Assembly: GCA_017887325.1 (NCBI GenBank)
Contig: JAGHIE010000013.1
Span: 1-64,000 of the forward strand
Direction: 5' to 3'
DNA: 64,000 nucleotides
From: Oscillospiraceae bacterium
Lineage (GTDB): Bacteria > Bacillota > Clostridia > Oscillospirales > Ruminococcaceae
Position 1 is the stretch's first letter. Each line of letters begins with the position of its first letter. The notes under the pieces are model-generated. The model saw only the letters and a program-made list of their open reading frames with translations. It was not told the DNA's origin and did no database searches. The position numbers and the translations under genes were made by a program. This document shows, piece after piece, positions 35,819-45,170 of the stretch.

Positions 35819-37972
35819 CACATATAAGGCTCTTATTGAATTTAAAATTGCAATCATAGATACACCAACATCAGCAAAAACTGCTCCCAACATAGGAATT
35901 AAGCCAAAAGCTCCTAATATTAAGAACAATATTTTTATTGTAAGAGCGAATATGATGTTTTGTTTTACAATTTTTAGAGTAAATTTAGAATGTTTGATAG
36001 CGTTAACGATTTTTATAGGTTCGTCTGTCATTATTACTATATCTGAAGCTTCAATAGCAGAATCAGAACCAACTCCACCCATAGATATACCCACATCTGC
36101 TCTTGTTAATACGGGAGCATCATTTATACCATCTCCAACAAAGGCTACTTTTTTCTTAGAGTTTGCAATTATTTTTTCTAAAAGCTCAACTTTATTAGTA
36201 GGTAATAATTCTGAGTATACTTTTTCAATTCCCAATTCTTTTGCCATAAAATCAGCTGATTTCTTTGTGTCACCAGTTAACATAATGATATTTTTAATTC
36301 CAATATTTTTTAGATTTTTTATAGCCTTTTTAGCATCACTCTTTACTTTATCAGAAATTACTAAATATCCTTTATACTCATTATTTACAGCTAAATAACA
36401 AATGGTTCCATAAATATGAGGTTTATCATATTTGATATTGTATTTTTCCATAAGTTTACTATTACCAAATAGAACAAAATCATCACCAACATTCAATGAA
36501 ACGCCAAATCCTGCAATATCTTTGTAATTGGATATATTTTCTTGATTAATAGGAGTTGCATATTTTTTTTGTATAGATTTTGCTATAGGATGGTTAGAGA
36601 ATAATTCAGCATACAAACTGTATTTTATAAAATCTTCTTCAGATATGTTTTTAGCATTTATTTCTTGTACATCAAAAACACCTTGTGTAAGAGTTCCTGT
36701 TTTATCAAATACAACTGTATCAACTTTTGATAGTGTTTCTAAATATCTACTTTCTTTTATTAATACTCCCATTTTTGAAGCCCCACCAATTCCAGCAAAG
36801 AAACTAAGTGGTACAGATATAACTAAAGCACAAGGGCAGGAGATAACTAAAAATGTGAGTGCATTAGTAAAACATTGTCTAAAAGAAACACTATCTAAAA
36901 ATAGAGGTGGAATTGTAGCTAATAGGACAGCTAAAATAACAACTATAGGAGTGTAATACCTTGAGAATTTTGTTATGAAATTTTCTACTTTTGCTTTCTT
37001 AGAACTTGCACTTTCAACAAGTTGTAAAATTTTATAAACAGTTGATTGTTCATATAGTTTAGTAACCTTTATTTCCAAAACTTCACTTGTATTTATAACA
37101 CCACTTAAAATCTCGTCCCCAACATTAACTTGTTTAGGAACAGATTCTCCTGTTAGAGCTAAACTATCAACAAAAGAGTTACCTTTTATAACAATACCAT
37201 CTAAAGGAACTTTTTCACCAGCTTTTACGACTATAATATCATTTTGTTTTATATCAAAAGGAGATACTTTTTTTATTTCGTTATCTATTTTTAAATTAGC
37301 ATAGTCAGGTTTAATATCCATTAATTCAGTAATAGATTTTCTGGATTTTTTTACAGCGTAATCTTGGAAATATTCACCAATTTGATAGAATATCATAACA
37401 GCTATTGCTTCCATATAATCAGATATAGCTAGTGCGCCTATGGTAGCAATACTCATTAGGAAATTTTCATCAAAAACTTTACCTTTTAAAATATTTTTGA
37501 AAGCATTAAGTAAAACATCGTACCCGATAATAAAATAACCTATCAAGTAAAATATTAAACTTATAAGATTATTTGTAGAAAAAATAAAAGGAATTACCAT
37601 ACAAATAAATGTTAAAATCAATCTTATTATTAGGACATCTTTTGAATTTAATTTATTATTGTGCTCATGGTTATGCTCATGTTCGGGATGTTCGTGGCAA
37701 TGGTCATTACAACAGCAATGGTTATGTGTATGACTTTTATTATTTTCATTATAATCTGTTATTTGTATATCACTTTCTAATTTTTGAGCAGTTTTTTTTA
37801 TTTTTGTAAAGACATCGTCTATATTGCAATCATCACTATATTCAACATATAGTTTCTGAGCCATAAAGTCTATTGTAGCTAGATGTACTTCATCAATTTT
37901 ATTTATCGCAGTTTCTACTTTACTTGCACAGTTAGCACAATCTAAATTTTTTATGCTATAAACTTTATTCAT
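35798..37972 (-). CDS. cadA: Heavy-metal-translocating P1B-type ATPase (Zn/Cd efflux type)
   Basis: Protein of 724 residues that pumps metal out of the cytoplasm with ATP. An N-terminal HMA domain has LDCANCASKVE (metal site CxxC, about 9-19). A His/Cys-rich loop follows at about 102-128 (HTHNHCCCNDHCHEHPEHEH). Further motifs: TGES phosphatase loop, the membrane metal site SCPCALVIS, the phosphorylation site DKTGTLTQG, and GDGINDAPVLTRAD in the hinge. The CPC site with the His-rich stretch and an ArsR/CadC-like neighbour point to Zn2+/Cd2+/Pb2+ rather than copper; the exact metal is an inference. It is cotranscribed with the repressor 13 bases upstream. Confidence 0.92.
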   Translation of the reverse strand: MNKVYSIKNLDCANCASKVETAINKIDEVHLATIDFMAQKLYVEYSDDCNIDDVFTKIKKTAQKLESDIQITDYNENNKSHTHNHCCCNDHCHEHPEHEHNHEHNNKLNSKDVLIIRLILTFICMVIPFIFSTNNLISLIFYLIGYFIIGYDVLLNAFKNILKGKVFDENFLMSIATIGALAISDYMEAIAVMIFYQIGEYFQDYAVKKSRKSITELMDIKPDYANLKIDNEIKKVSPFDIKQNDIIVVKAGEKVPLDGIVIKGNSFVDSLALTGESVPKQVNVGDEILSGVINTSEVLEIKVTKLYEQSTVYKILQLVESASSKKAKVENFITKFSRYYTPIVVILAVLLATIPPLFLDSVSFRQCFTNALTFLVISCPCALVISVPLSFFAGIGGASKMGVLIKESRYLETLSKVDTVVFDKTGTLTQGVFDVQEINAKNISEEDFIKYSLYAELFSNHPIAKSIQKKYATPINQENISNYKDIAGFGVSLNVGDDFVLFGNSKLMEKYNIKYDKPHIYGTICYLAVNNEYKGYLVISDKVKSDAKKAIKNLKNIGIKNIIMLTGDTKKSADFMAKELGIEKVYSELLPTNKVELLEKIIANSKKKVAFVGDGINDAPVLTRADVGISMGGVGSDSAIEASDIVIMTDEPIKIVNAIKHSKFTLKIVKQNIIFALTIKILFLILGAFGLIPMLGAVFADVGVSMIAILNSIRALYVKKDVSI

Positions 37973-37985
37973 CTTGAAAGACCTC

Positions 37986-38348
37986 CTACTCCAAAATATG
38001 TTCTAAACCTTGATTGAATATTGTTTTTATGTGAGAGTCAGCAAGACTATAAAAAACAGTTTTGCCTTCTCTGCGATATTTTACAAGACGATTTTGCTTT
38101 AATACTCTTAATTGATGTGATATAGCTGATTGATTCATATTCAATAGTTGTGCTATATCGCATACACACATTTCGCTTTCAAATAAAGCATACAAAACTT
38201 TTATTCTTGTGCAGTCACCGAAAACTTTAAAAAAGTCTGCTAAATCATATAAAATTGTATCTTCTGGCATGTTGTTATCAACTTTTTCTACAATATTATT
38301 GTGTACACAAGTTTCTTCACATCTATCTATTATATTATTATTTTCCAT
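37986..38348 (-). CDS. ArsR/SmtB family metal-sensing repressor (CadC-like)
   Basis: Protein of 120 residues. The winged helix is about 40-108 (DCTRIKVLYALFESEMCVCDIAQLL, MNQSAISHQLRVLKQNRLV). Two metal sites seem present: the alpha3/N-terminal type, with MCVCDI plus an N-terminal CEETCVH (about 9-15), and the alpha5 type, with DSHIKTIFNQGLEH near the end. CadC of staphylococci has both. Metal binding would release it from DNA and induce the ATPase. A 12-6-12 palindrome lies over the expected transcript start. GGAGG supports the ATG. Confidence 0.93.
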   Translation of the reverse strand: MENNNIIDRCEETCVHNNIVEKVDNNMPEDTILYDLADFFKVFGDCTRIKVLYALFESEMCVCDIAQLLNMNQSAISHQLRVLKQNRLVKYRREGKTVFYSLADSHIKTIFNQGLEHILE

Positions 38349-38368
38349 ATTATTTTATACCTCCATAA

Positions 38369-38425
38369 TAAACATATGAATAATTGTTCATATGTTTATT
38401 ATAATACTTGTAAATAAAAAGTCAA
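38369..38425 (-). promoter_or_regulatory. Promoter and palindromic operator of the metal efflux operon
   Basis: Minus-strand promoter TTGACT (38425-38420), 16 bases, TATAAT (38403-38398). Immediately downstream is a perfect inverted repeat TAAACATATGAA (38369-38380) / TTCATATGTTTA (38387-38398) with a 6-base centre, matching the layout of ArsR/SmtB operators. Binding would block transcription start. Confidence 0.88.
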
Positions 38426-38434
38426 TAGTAAAAT

Positions 38435-38468
38435 AAAAAGAGAGTAATTTTTTTAATTACTCTCTTTT
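38435..38468 (-). terminator. Terminator of galK-galT
   Basis: Stem AAAAGAGAGTAATT / AATTACTCTCTTTT followed on the minus strand by a T-rich run. Confidence 0.88.
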
Positions 38469-38504
38469 ATATATATTATTTTGGACAATAATAAACTAAA
38501 AATA

Positions 38505-39998
38505 TTAATCATTTAAGGAATTTATAAATCTTTCAAAATATTTTCTTCCTTCTTCATTACATTTGAAAACACCAGCATCTTCTAATACTTTTGTGAATAC
38601 AATACCAATTTCTTTTTTTAATATTTGGTCAATGTTGTTTTCGTTTATATAGTTATATTTAGGTAAAAATTCATTAACCCAGTCAGCGTGTTTTTCAATA
38701 TCTTCATTAGAAGTTATGTCTTTTTTATTTAAAATATAATCACTTAATATTTTCATTTCTTTTTTCAATCTAGCAGGTAAAACAGCTAGACCCATAACTT
38801 CAATTAAACCAATATTTTCTTTTTTAATGTGGTGTAATTCACTGTGTGGGTGATATACACCAAGTGGGTGTTCATCTGTTGTGATATTGTTTCTTAAAGC
38901 TAAATCAAGTTCAAACTTACCATCTTTCATTCTTGCAATAGGAGTGATAGTGTTGTGAGGTTCACCATTTGTATTTGCAAATACAAATGCTTCTTCATCA
39001 GTATAGTTTCTCCATTTATTTAAAATAAAATCTGCTAAGTCTATTAGTTTATTTTCATCAGTACTTCTAATTCTAATTACTGATAAAGGCCATTTAACAA
39101 TACCTACTTCAACATCTTCATAACCTTTGATTTCATAATGTTTTTCAATAGGAGCTTTTGCCATTGCAAATTCATAATTACCACCTTGGAAATGGTCATG
39201 ACTTAAAATAGAACCACCAACAATAGGTAAGTCAGCATTTGAACCTATAAAATAATGTGGGAAAAGTTTTATAAAATCAAATAATTTAATAAATGTGTTT
39301 TTTTCTATTTTCATAGGTGTATGTTCACCATTAAATACGATACAATGTTCGTTATAGTAAACATAAGGAGAATATTGAAATCCCCAATTACTGTCATTAA
39401 TAGTTATAGGAATAATTCTGTGATTTTGTCTAGCTGGGTGAGATACAGTGCCTGCAAAACCTTCATTTTCTTTACATAATAAACATTTTGGATATCCAGA
39501 AGCTTTAACAGTTTTTGCTTTTGCAATAGCTTTAGGGTCTTTTTCAGGTTTAGATAAATTGATAGTAATATCTATATCACCATACTCACTTTCAGTAACC
39601 CATTTAATATCTTTTTTAATTCTGTATCTTCTTATGTAATCACTATCTTGACTCAATTTATAAAAATAGTCAGTAGCTGATTTTTTAGAATCTTTATATA
39701 TTTCATTAAATTTATTGATTACTTGACTAGGTCTAGGAGTTAATAGTCCCATAATTCTTGTGTCAAATAAATCTCTATCAACGATATTGTCATCACATAG
39801 ATTATTTTCACAAGCATAGTCTAATAGTTCTTTTAAAGTTTCTTCTAAATCTACATTAGAATATACTTCAGTAGGATTGTATCCATCACATTTAAATAAA
39901 TCTAAAAGAGCATTTGTACAATAAATTTCATCATATTTATCTATTAAATTATTTTCTAATGCATATGTAATAATTTTTTTAATATAATTGCTAATCAT
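38505..39998 (-). CDS. galT: UDP-glucose--hexose-1-phosphate uridylyltransferase (class II)
   Basis: Protein of 497 residues, the length and layout of the Gram-positive class II GalT. In the Leloir pathway it exchanges UMP between UDP-glucose and galactose 1-phosphate. Visible features: CLLCKENEGFAG (about 174-185), HPARQNHRIIPI, and the active-site region GGSILSHDHFQGG (about 262-274). It follows galK by 14 bases on the same strand. No galE or transporter is in the window. Confidence 0.95.
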   Translation of the reverse strand: MISNYIKKIITYALENNLIDKYDEIYCTNALLDLFKCDGYNPTEVYSNVDLEETLKELLDYACENNLCDDNIVDRDLFDTRIMGLLTPRPSQVINKFNEIYKDSKKSATDYFYKLSQDSDYIRRYRIKKDIKWVTESEYGDIDITINLSKPEKDPKAIAKAKTVKASGYPKCLLCKENEGFAGTVSHPARQNHRIIPITINDSNWGFQYSPYVYYNEHCIVFNGEHTPMKIEKNTFIKLFDFIKLFPHYFIGSNADLPIVGGSILSHDHFQGGNYEFAMAKAPIEKHYEIKGYEDVEVGIVKWPLSVIRIRSTDENKLIDLADFILNKWRNYTDEEAFVFANTNGEPHNTITPIARMKDGKFELDLALRNNITTDEHPLGVYHPHSELHHIKKENIGLIEVMGLAVLPARLKKEMKILSDYILNKKDITSNEDIEKHADWVNEFLPKYNYINENNIDQILKKEIGIVFTKVLEDAGVFKCNEEGRKYFERFINSLND

Positions 39999-40012
39999 TT
40001 TATTTTCCGTCC

Positions 40013-41302
40013 TTATTTTCCTATTTTAGTTCCACCAACACTACGAATATTTAATACATAGCAAGAACCTTCACCAAATACATTTTCCATAGCTTTTTTA
40101 TATGTATCAACAAAACCAGTTGGAACAAATGCTTGGATAGTACCTGCAAATCCACCACCGTGAACACGACATACACCTTTATCACCTAAGATGTTTTCAC
40201 TGATAGCTAAACCTAAACCAACACCTTGTTCTAAAGGACATGAAGTGGAGAATATATTTTGTAGGAATTTAAAAGATGAATTTCCAGAACTTCTAACAAT
40301 AGATTTAAATAAATCAAAATCATTATTTTTTAAAGCAATAGCTTCGTTTAAAGCATTATCGTTTTCATTAAAGAAATGTATAGCACGAATAACTGCTCTA
40401 TCAGAAGTTTTTTCTCTAGCTTCTTTTATATTCTTATAAAATTCTGCTTTATCAACTTCTCTTAAAACTTCTTTTCCAAATACTTTAGCAACAGATTTCA
40501 TTTCAGTAGGAATTGCAACATAATCTGGAGTTAAGTCAGCGTGATTTCCTTTTGTATCTACAACACATAGATTATATCCACTATGGGCAAAATCAAAATC
40601 GATTTTTTCTATTATAGGATTAGATGGGTCTTTGAAGTCCATAGATGAAAAACCGCCAACAGAACTTGCCATTTGGTCCATTAAACCACATGCCTTACCA
40701 AAATATTTATTTTCTGCATATTGACTTATAATAGCAATTTTAACAGCTGAAATTTTTCCTTCATTAAATTCATTATTTAAAATAGTTCCGATTAAGTTTT
40801 CAAAAGCAGCTGAAGATGATAAACCAGAACCTTTTAAAACATTTGATGTTGTATAAGCATCAAAACCACCAATTTTATATCCTAATTGATTAAATCTTGA
40901 AACGATACCTCTTATAATAGAAGCAGAATGACCTGTTTCTTCTTCAACAATATCAAGATTTGTAATATCTATAGTATCCATAGGGAATCCTTTTGATTTT
41001 ACTCTAACAATATTACTATCATTTAAAGCAACGACAGCGATAACATCAAGATTTACAGCTGCGGCTAAAACTATACCATGTTGGTGGTCTGTATGGTTTC
41101 CACCAACTTCTGTTCTTCCTGGAGCAGAAAAGAAAGAAACTTCTGAGTGTTCAGGAAAAATTTCCTTAAATTCTTCAACAGCATTTAAATATCTGTTTTT
41201 TTGTTGCTCTAAAATATTATTGTTATCTCCATATAATGTTTTAAATGTATTTAAAAATTCATTAGAATTAATAACATTATTAATCTCATTAATATTGTAC
41301 AT
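40013..41302 (-). CDS. galK: Galactokinase
   Basis: Protein of 429 residues of the GHMP kinase family, phosphorylating galactose to galactose 1-phosphate with ATP. The galactose-binding signature GRTEVGGNHTDHQHG (about 63-77), the ATP loop LKGSGLSSSAAFEN (about 153-166), CGLMDQMASSVGG with the catalytic Asp, and the C-terminal RVHGGGFAGTIQAF are present. GGAGG precedes the ATG. A divergent AraC-type gene 207 bases away is a likely regulator. Confidence 0.96.
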   Translation of the reverse strand: MYNINEINNVINSNEFLNTFKTLYGDNNNILEQQKNRYLNAVEEFKEIFPEHSEVSFFSAPGRTEVGGNHTDHQHGIVLAAAVNLDVIAVVALNDSNIVRVKSKGFPMDTIDITNLDIVEEETGHSASIIRGIVSRFNQLGYKIGGFDAYTTSNVLKGSGLSSSAAFENLIGTILNNEFNEGKISAVKIAIISQYAENKYFGKACGLMDQMASSVGGFSSMDFKDPSNPIIEKIDFDFAHSGYNLCVVDTKGNHADLTPDYVAIPTEMKSVAKVFGKEVLREVDKAEFYKNIKEAREKTSDRAVIRAIHFFNENDNALNEAIALKNNDFDLFKSIVRSSGNSSFKFLQNIFSTSCPLEQGVGLGLAISENILGDKGVCRVHGGGFAGTIQAFVPTGFVDTYKKAMENVFGEGSCYVLNIRSVGGTKIGK

Positions 41303-41379
41303 AAAAAAGACCTCCGTTTAATAATAAATATACAATATATGTCTTAAAATAACATAATTATTATATAATTGATACAATA

Positions 41380-41408
41380 ATTTTATTATTAAAAGGAAAT
41401 AAAGTCAA
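41380..41408 (-). promoter_or_regulatory. Sigma-A promoter for galK-galT
   Basis: On the minus strand TTGACT (41408-41403), 17 bases, TAAAAT (41385-41380), about 78 bases before galK. Confidence 0.68.
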
Positions 41409-41451
41409 TTTTAAGATGTTTTAAAAATATGTAAAAATGTTTCATTGTTTA

Positions 41452-41480
41452 TTGATACATCAGTTACGTTATAGTATAAT
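41452..41480 (+). promoter_or_regulatory. Sigma-A promoter for the AraC-type gene
   Basis: TTGATA (41452-41457), 17 bases, TATAAT (41475-41480), 30 bases before the start codon. Confidence 0.8.
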
Positions 41481-41509
41481 AATATACGAAATAAATAGAG
41501 AGGTATATT

Positions 41510-42346
41510 ATGGAACATTTTAAATATTCATATAAAACTGAAATATCAGATAACATACTTGTAAATATATATAATTCGGGTTATCAAAAATGTGAGGCAA
41601 ATCATTCTATGGGTCCTCTTGTCAAAAAAAACTATTTGATACATCATGTCGTTTCAGGAAAAGGAACATATACTGTAAACGAAAAAACATATAATATATC
41701 AAAGGGAGATACATTTATAATATATCCTAATACAGTTGTGAGTTATTGTGCAGACCAATCAGATCCATGGGAATATTATTGGGTAGGCTTTGGTGGAGTA
41801 GATGTTAAAATGTTGATAGATAAAACTGATTTTTCAAAAGAAAATTGCGTTATACATACTAATAGAGAAGATGATTTGAAAGAAACTCTATTAAATATAT
41901 ATAACGCAAGTGGTTCAGAGTTTTTTAGACATATAAAAATGATAGGATATTTGTACCAGTTCTTATCTATATTAATAGAAGAAAGTAAAAATACAGTTGA
42001 AGAAATAGATATTTCTCAAACTTATATAAAAAAAGCAATAGATTTTATATCAGAAAACTATAATAAACCTATAAATATAACGGATATTGCTTCATATATA
42101 GGAATAAGCAGAAGCCATTTGTATAAAATATTTACAAAACAATTATCTGTATCACCTAAAAATTATTTAGATAATTTTAGAATAATGCAAGCTAAAGAAT
42201 TGTTAGAGCGAACAAATTATACTATAAATGAAGTAGCAAGTATGGTAGGATATGATGATCAGTTACATTTTTCAAAAGCATTTAAGAAAAATACAACAAA
42301 ATCACCAAGACAATATAAAAACGAAATAATCTCAAGAAAAAATTAA
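41510..42346 (+). CDS. AraC family transcriptional regulator
   Basis: Protein of 278 residues. An N-terminal cupin-like sugar-binding region (about 15-110; HHVVSGKGTYTVNEKTYNIS, GDTFIIYPNTV, EYYWVGFGG) is followed by a C-terminal pair of helix-turn-helix motifs (about 178-275; INITDIASYIGISRSHLYKIF and NEVASMVGYDDQLHFSKAFKK). This architecture is that of sugar-responsive activators such as MsmR/RafR. Being divergent from galK-galT, it probably controls galactose or galactoside use. GAGAGG precedes the ATG. Confidence 0.92.
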   Translation: MEHFKYSYKTEISDNILVNIYNSGYQKCEANHSMGPLVKKNYLIHHVVSGKGTYTVNEKTYNISKGDTFIIYPNTVVSYCADQSDPWEYYWVGFGGVDVKMLIDKTDFSKENCVIHTNREDDLKETLLNIYNASGSEFFRHIKMIGYLYQFLSILIEESKNTVEEIDISQTYIKKAIDFISENYNKPINITDIASYIGISRSHLYKIFTKQLSVSPKNYLDNFRIMQAKELLERTNYTINEVASMVGYDDQLHFSKAFKKNTTKSPRQYKNEIISRKN

Positions 42347-42400
42347 TAATTTTTTAAATTAGATTTTAACAAATTATTTAATAATTAGTATATATTTATA

Positions 42401-42733
42401 CTAGCTGTCAAAATCTTGAATGTATGATTTTAATTCTTCAGAATTTTTGACTTTTATTCCTTTATTAAGCATATCAATATCTTGTTTTGGTAAAGTGTTA
42501 ACATAAATATTATAAACTTTTTCTAATGAATTATTTTTTGCACTATATACAGCAATTTTGCCATCATGTGCTTTTAAAATATATTCGTAGGGGATATTTT
42601 TTTCAGGTTGAGCAGAGTTATTACCTGCAAAAATATTTATCATACTTGTTACACAAAAACTAGATATTATAATTAAAATAAAAGAAATAACAATAGATAA
42701 TATTATTTTTTTTAGTCTAGTCAAATCAATCAT
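42401..42733 (-). CDS. Membrane-anchored protein with BofC-like C-terminal domain
   Basis: Protein of 110 residues. One membrane helix spans about residues 9-31, followed by a short linker and a domain of about 60 residues (YILKAHDGKIAVYSA, IYVNTLPKQDIDMLNKGIKVKNSEELKSYIQDF). This resembles the C-terminal domain of BofC, a forespore protein that tunes sigma-K checkpoint signalling in Bacillus. Here it lacks other sporulation genes nearby, so a sporulation role is only a possibility. The start is ambiguous: the ATG abuts AAAGGA, while the in-frame TTG three codons on has nine-base spacing. Confidence 0.62.
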   Translation of the reverse strand: MIDLTRLKKIILSIVISFILIIISSFCVTSMINIFAGNNSAQPEKNIPYEYILKAHDGKIAVYSAKNNSLEKVYNIYVNTLPKQDIDMLNKGIKVKNSEELKSYIQDFDS

Positions 42734-42813
42734 TCCTTTTATATTATTTTGTTTTTATGTTTTGTAATTATTGTAAAAATATACATATAATTACAATAAA
42801 AATAAAAAATCTA

Positions 42814-42842
42814 TTAACAAAAAATTTTTAATGTGTTATACT
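42814..42842 (+). promoter_or_regulatory. Sigma-A promoter for the class A PBP
   Basis: TTAACA (42814-42819), 17 bases, TATACT (42837-42842). It overlaps an upstream in-frame ATG at 42831, which therefore cannot be the start. Confidence 0.72.
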
Positions 42843-42893
42843 AGAAAGGATATAATTGATTTAATTTATAATATGAAGTCAGGGAGGACGTTT

Positions 42894-45071
42894 ATGGACA
42901 ATAGAGATAATAAAAAGCCTGTAAAGCGTGTTGTTAGAATGTCATCACCAAGTTCACAGCAAAATGTAAATCGTACTGTTAGAAATGGTAGCAAAAAACC
43001 TAAACGAAGAAAAACTCAGAGTAAGGGTGTAAGAACATTTAAAAGTACTATGGCAGTTTGTGCAAAAACAATATTGACTATAATTTTAATTATAACAATA
43101 ATAGGATGTATAGCTGGTACTGCATTAACAGTTTTTGTTATGCAATATGTAAATTCTGATAGTAAGTATGATTTACATAGTTTAGACAAGTCATATACTT
43201 CTGTAATATATGGTGAAAATTCAGCTGGTGAAAAAGTAGAATTGACAACTATGTCAGCACAAGGAAAGAGAATATGGGTTGATAGTGACCAAATTCCAGA
43301 GCATGTAAAAAATGCTATGATGTGTGCAGAAGATAAAAACTTTAAAAGTCATGACGGCGTAGCTTGGACAAGAACTGTTGCGGCTTTCGTTAATGAATAT
43401 ATTTTTAAAGGAAAACTTCCATTTACAGGAGGGGCGTCTACAATAACTCAACAGCTTATAAAAAATATAAATCAAGACTTCTTTGATCGTGGAGCTGATG
43501 AGAAAGTAAAAGAAATTTTAGGTTCTTTAAATTTGGAAAGAAACTACACTAAAGATGAAATATTAGTAGCTTATTTAAATTATATTTCTTTAGCTAACAA
43601 TATAATAGGTATAGAAGCAGGGGCGCAATACTATTTTGGAAAAACCACAGCAGAATTAACACTTGCTCAAGCTGCATCACTAGCTGCTATTACAAATTCT
43701 CCAGAATACTATTATCCAACAGTTGACCCTAACTACAAAGCTGATGATGATCCTGATACTAATACAAATAATGAAAATAACAAAAAAAGACGCAATTGGA
43801 TTTTAAAGACAATGTTAGAAGAAGAGTTGATAACAAAAGAAGAGTATGATGTTGCTGTAAATGAAGATATAACAGCAGCTTTAGTAGATCACTCAGCAGA
43901 TACATCAGAAAATGATAGCAGTGGTTTTTATTCTTGGGCTGTAGATGCTACAATTAAAGAAGTTGTAGAAGATTTACAAGAAAAAGAAGGATATGATGAA
44001 GAAACTGCTTTGGCAAAAGTTATGGGTGGTGGATTACAAATTAATACAAAAATAAACCCAGACATGCAAAATCATTTAGAAAGTTTATTTGCAGTTGAAA
44101 GTTTATTTAGTTATAATTCTTTACAAGATACACCAGATGCAGCTATGTGTATAATGGATTATGATGGTAATATAGTTGCACAAATGGGTAGTAGACATCC
44201 AAAGACTACAAACTTAGGATTTAATATAATAAGTGATGGTGGAGTTAACATGGGTTCTGCTTTAAAACCTCTTGTAGCTTATGCACCAGCTATGAAAGAC
44301 GACAGAATTTTCTGGAATCAAGTGAGAGTAGATGAACCAAAAATAAAACTAGATGCGAATTCAACTAAAAAAGACTGGCCAAGTAACTGGAATGATGTTT
44401 ACGATGGTCCTATAACTATTGTAGATGCTATCAGATGGTCTAAAAATACTATACCTGTTGAGTTAATAGATGAAATGGGTGTAAGTAAAACTATGGATTG
44501 GCTAGAAAATGATTTAGGTTTTACTACTATAGATAGAGGAAGTGACTTCCAATCAACAGCTTTAGGTAACTTCCATAATGGTGTACACATTGATGAAGTA
44601 ACAGCAGCTTACTTAATGTTTGGTAACAATGGATATTACCATGAACCAAAAAATTATGTAACAGTTTATGATAGTAATGGAAACTTAATATTAGACCAAT
44701 CAAATGACGGAAAACGCGTATTGGATAGCCAAAGTGCTTATATAATGAATAGATTACTAAGAACAGTTGTTACAAGCGGTACAGGTACTTCTGCTAGTTT
44801 AGATAGCCAAGGAATTGAAGTTGTAGGTAAAACTGGTACTGGTGAAGCAGTTGGTTTATCTTTCGTTGGAGCTACACCATATCATGTGACATCTCTATGG
44901 ATGGGTTATGAAGATAGTAGAGAATTTAATGAAGGATTAGTATATAAACCAGCAACTGTATGGAAAAACATTATGTCAGAGATATATAGAAACTCTCCAG
45001 CAGCAGACTTTAGTTATTTAGATAGTACAGGTGTTTCATATAAAAATGGTGGTTATTTTAAAGATAATTAA
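42894..45071 (+). CDS. Class A penicillin-binding protein (PBP1a-type)
   Basis: Protein of 725 residues that polymerises and cross-links peptidoglycan outside the membrane. A basic cytoplasmic tail (1-52) precedes one membrane helix (about 55-80). The glycosyltransferase domain has CAEDKNFKSHDG (catalytic Glu) and TGGASTITQQLIKN; the transpeptidase domain has SALKPLVAY (serine nucleophile S-x-x-K), WSKNT (S-x-N) and VGKTGTGEA (K-T-G). GGGAGG (42882-42887) is six bases from this ATG; the longer frame starting at 42831 runs through the promoter. Confidence 0.95.
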   Translation: MDNRDNKKPVKRVVRMSSPSSQQNVNRTVRNGSKKPKRRKTQSKGVRTFKSTMAVCAKTILTIILIITIIGCIAGTALTVFVMQYVNSDSKYDLHSLDKSYTSVIYGENSAGEKVELTTMSAQGKRIWVDSDQIPEHVKNAMMCAEDKNFKSHDGVAWTRTVAAFVNEYIFKGKLPFTGGASTITQQLIKNINQDFFDRGADEKVKEILGSLNLERNYTKDEILVAYLNYISLANNIIGIEAGAQYYFGKTTAELTLAQAASLAAITNSPEYYYPTVDPNYKADDDPDTNTNNENNKKRRNWILKTMLEEELITKEEYDVAVNEDITAALVDHSADTSENDSSGFYSWAVDATIKEVVEDLQEKEGYDEETALAKVMGGGLQINTKINPDMQNHLESLFAVESLFSYNSLQDTPDAAMCIMDYDGNIVAQMGSRHPKTTNLGFNIISDGGVNMGSALKPLVAYAPAMKDDRIFWNQVRVDEPKIKLDANSTKKDWPSNWNDVYDGPITIVDAIRWSKNTIPVELIDEMGVSKTMDWLENDLGFTTIDRGSDFQSTALGNFHNGVHIDEVTAAYLMFGNNGYYHEPKNYVTVYDSNGNLILDQSNDGKRVLDSQSAYIMNRLLRTVVTSGTGTSASLDSQGIEVVGKTGTGEAVGLSFVGATPYHVTSLWMGYEDSREFNEGLVYKPATVWKNIMSEIYRNSPAADFSYLDSTGVSYKNGGYFKDN

Positions 45072-45090
45072 ACAATGTAAAGAAAAACAC

Positions 45091-45119
45091 TTGACACAAT
45101 TAAATATTTAGTATATAAT
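45091..45119 (+). promoter_or_regulatory. Consensus sigma-A promoter for ylxM-ffh
   Basis: TTGACA (45091-45096), 17 bases, TATAAT (45114-45119): a full match to the consensus. The expected start, near 45126, lies in the left arm of the following hairpin. Confidence 0.9.
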
Positions 45120-45120
45120 C

Positions 45121-45153
45121 AATGAGTAAAGTAAATGACTTTACTCATTTTTT
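45121..45153 (+). terminator. Terminator of the PBP gene overlapping the ylxM transcript start
   Basis: A 12-bp perfect stem AATGAGTAAAGT (45121-45132) / ACTTTACTCATT (45138-45149), a 5-base loop and six T. A transcript from the PBP gene would include the whole stem; one from the promoter just upstream would lack the first few stem bases. Confidence 0.85.
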
Positions 45154-45170
45154 ATGTTTTGGAGGTTAGA

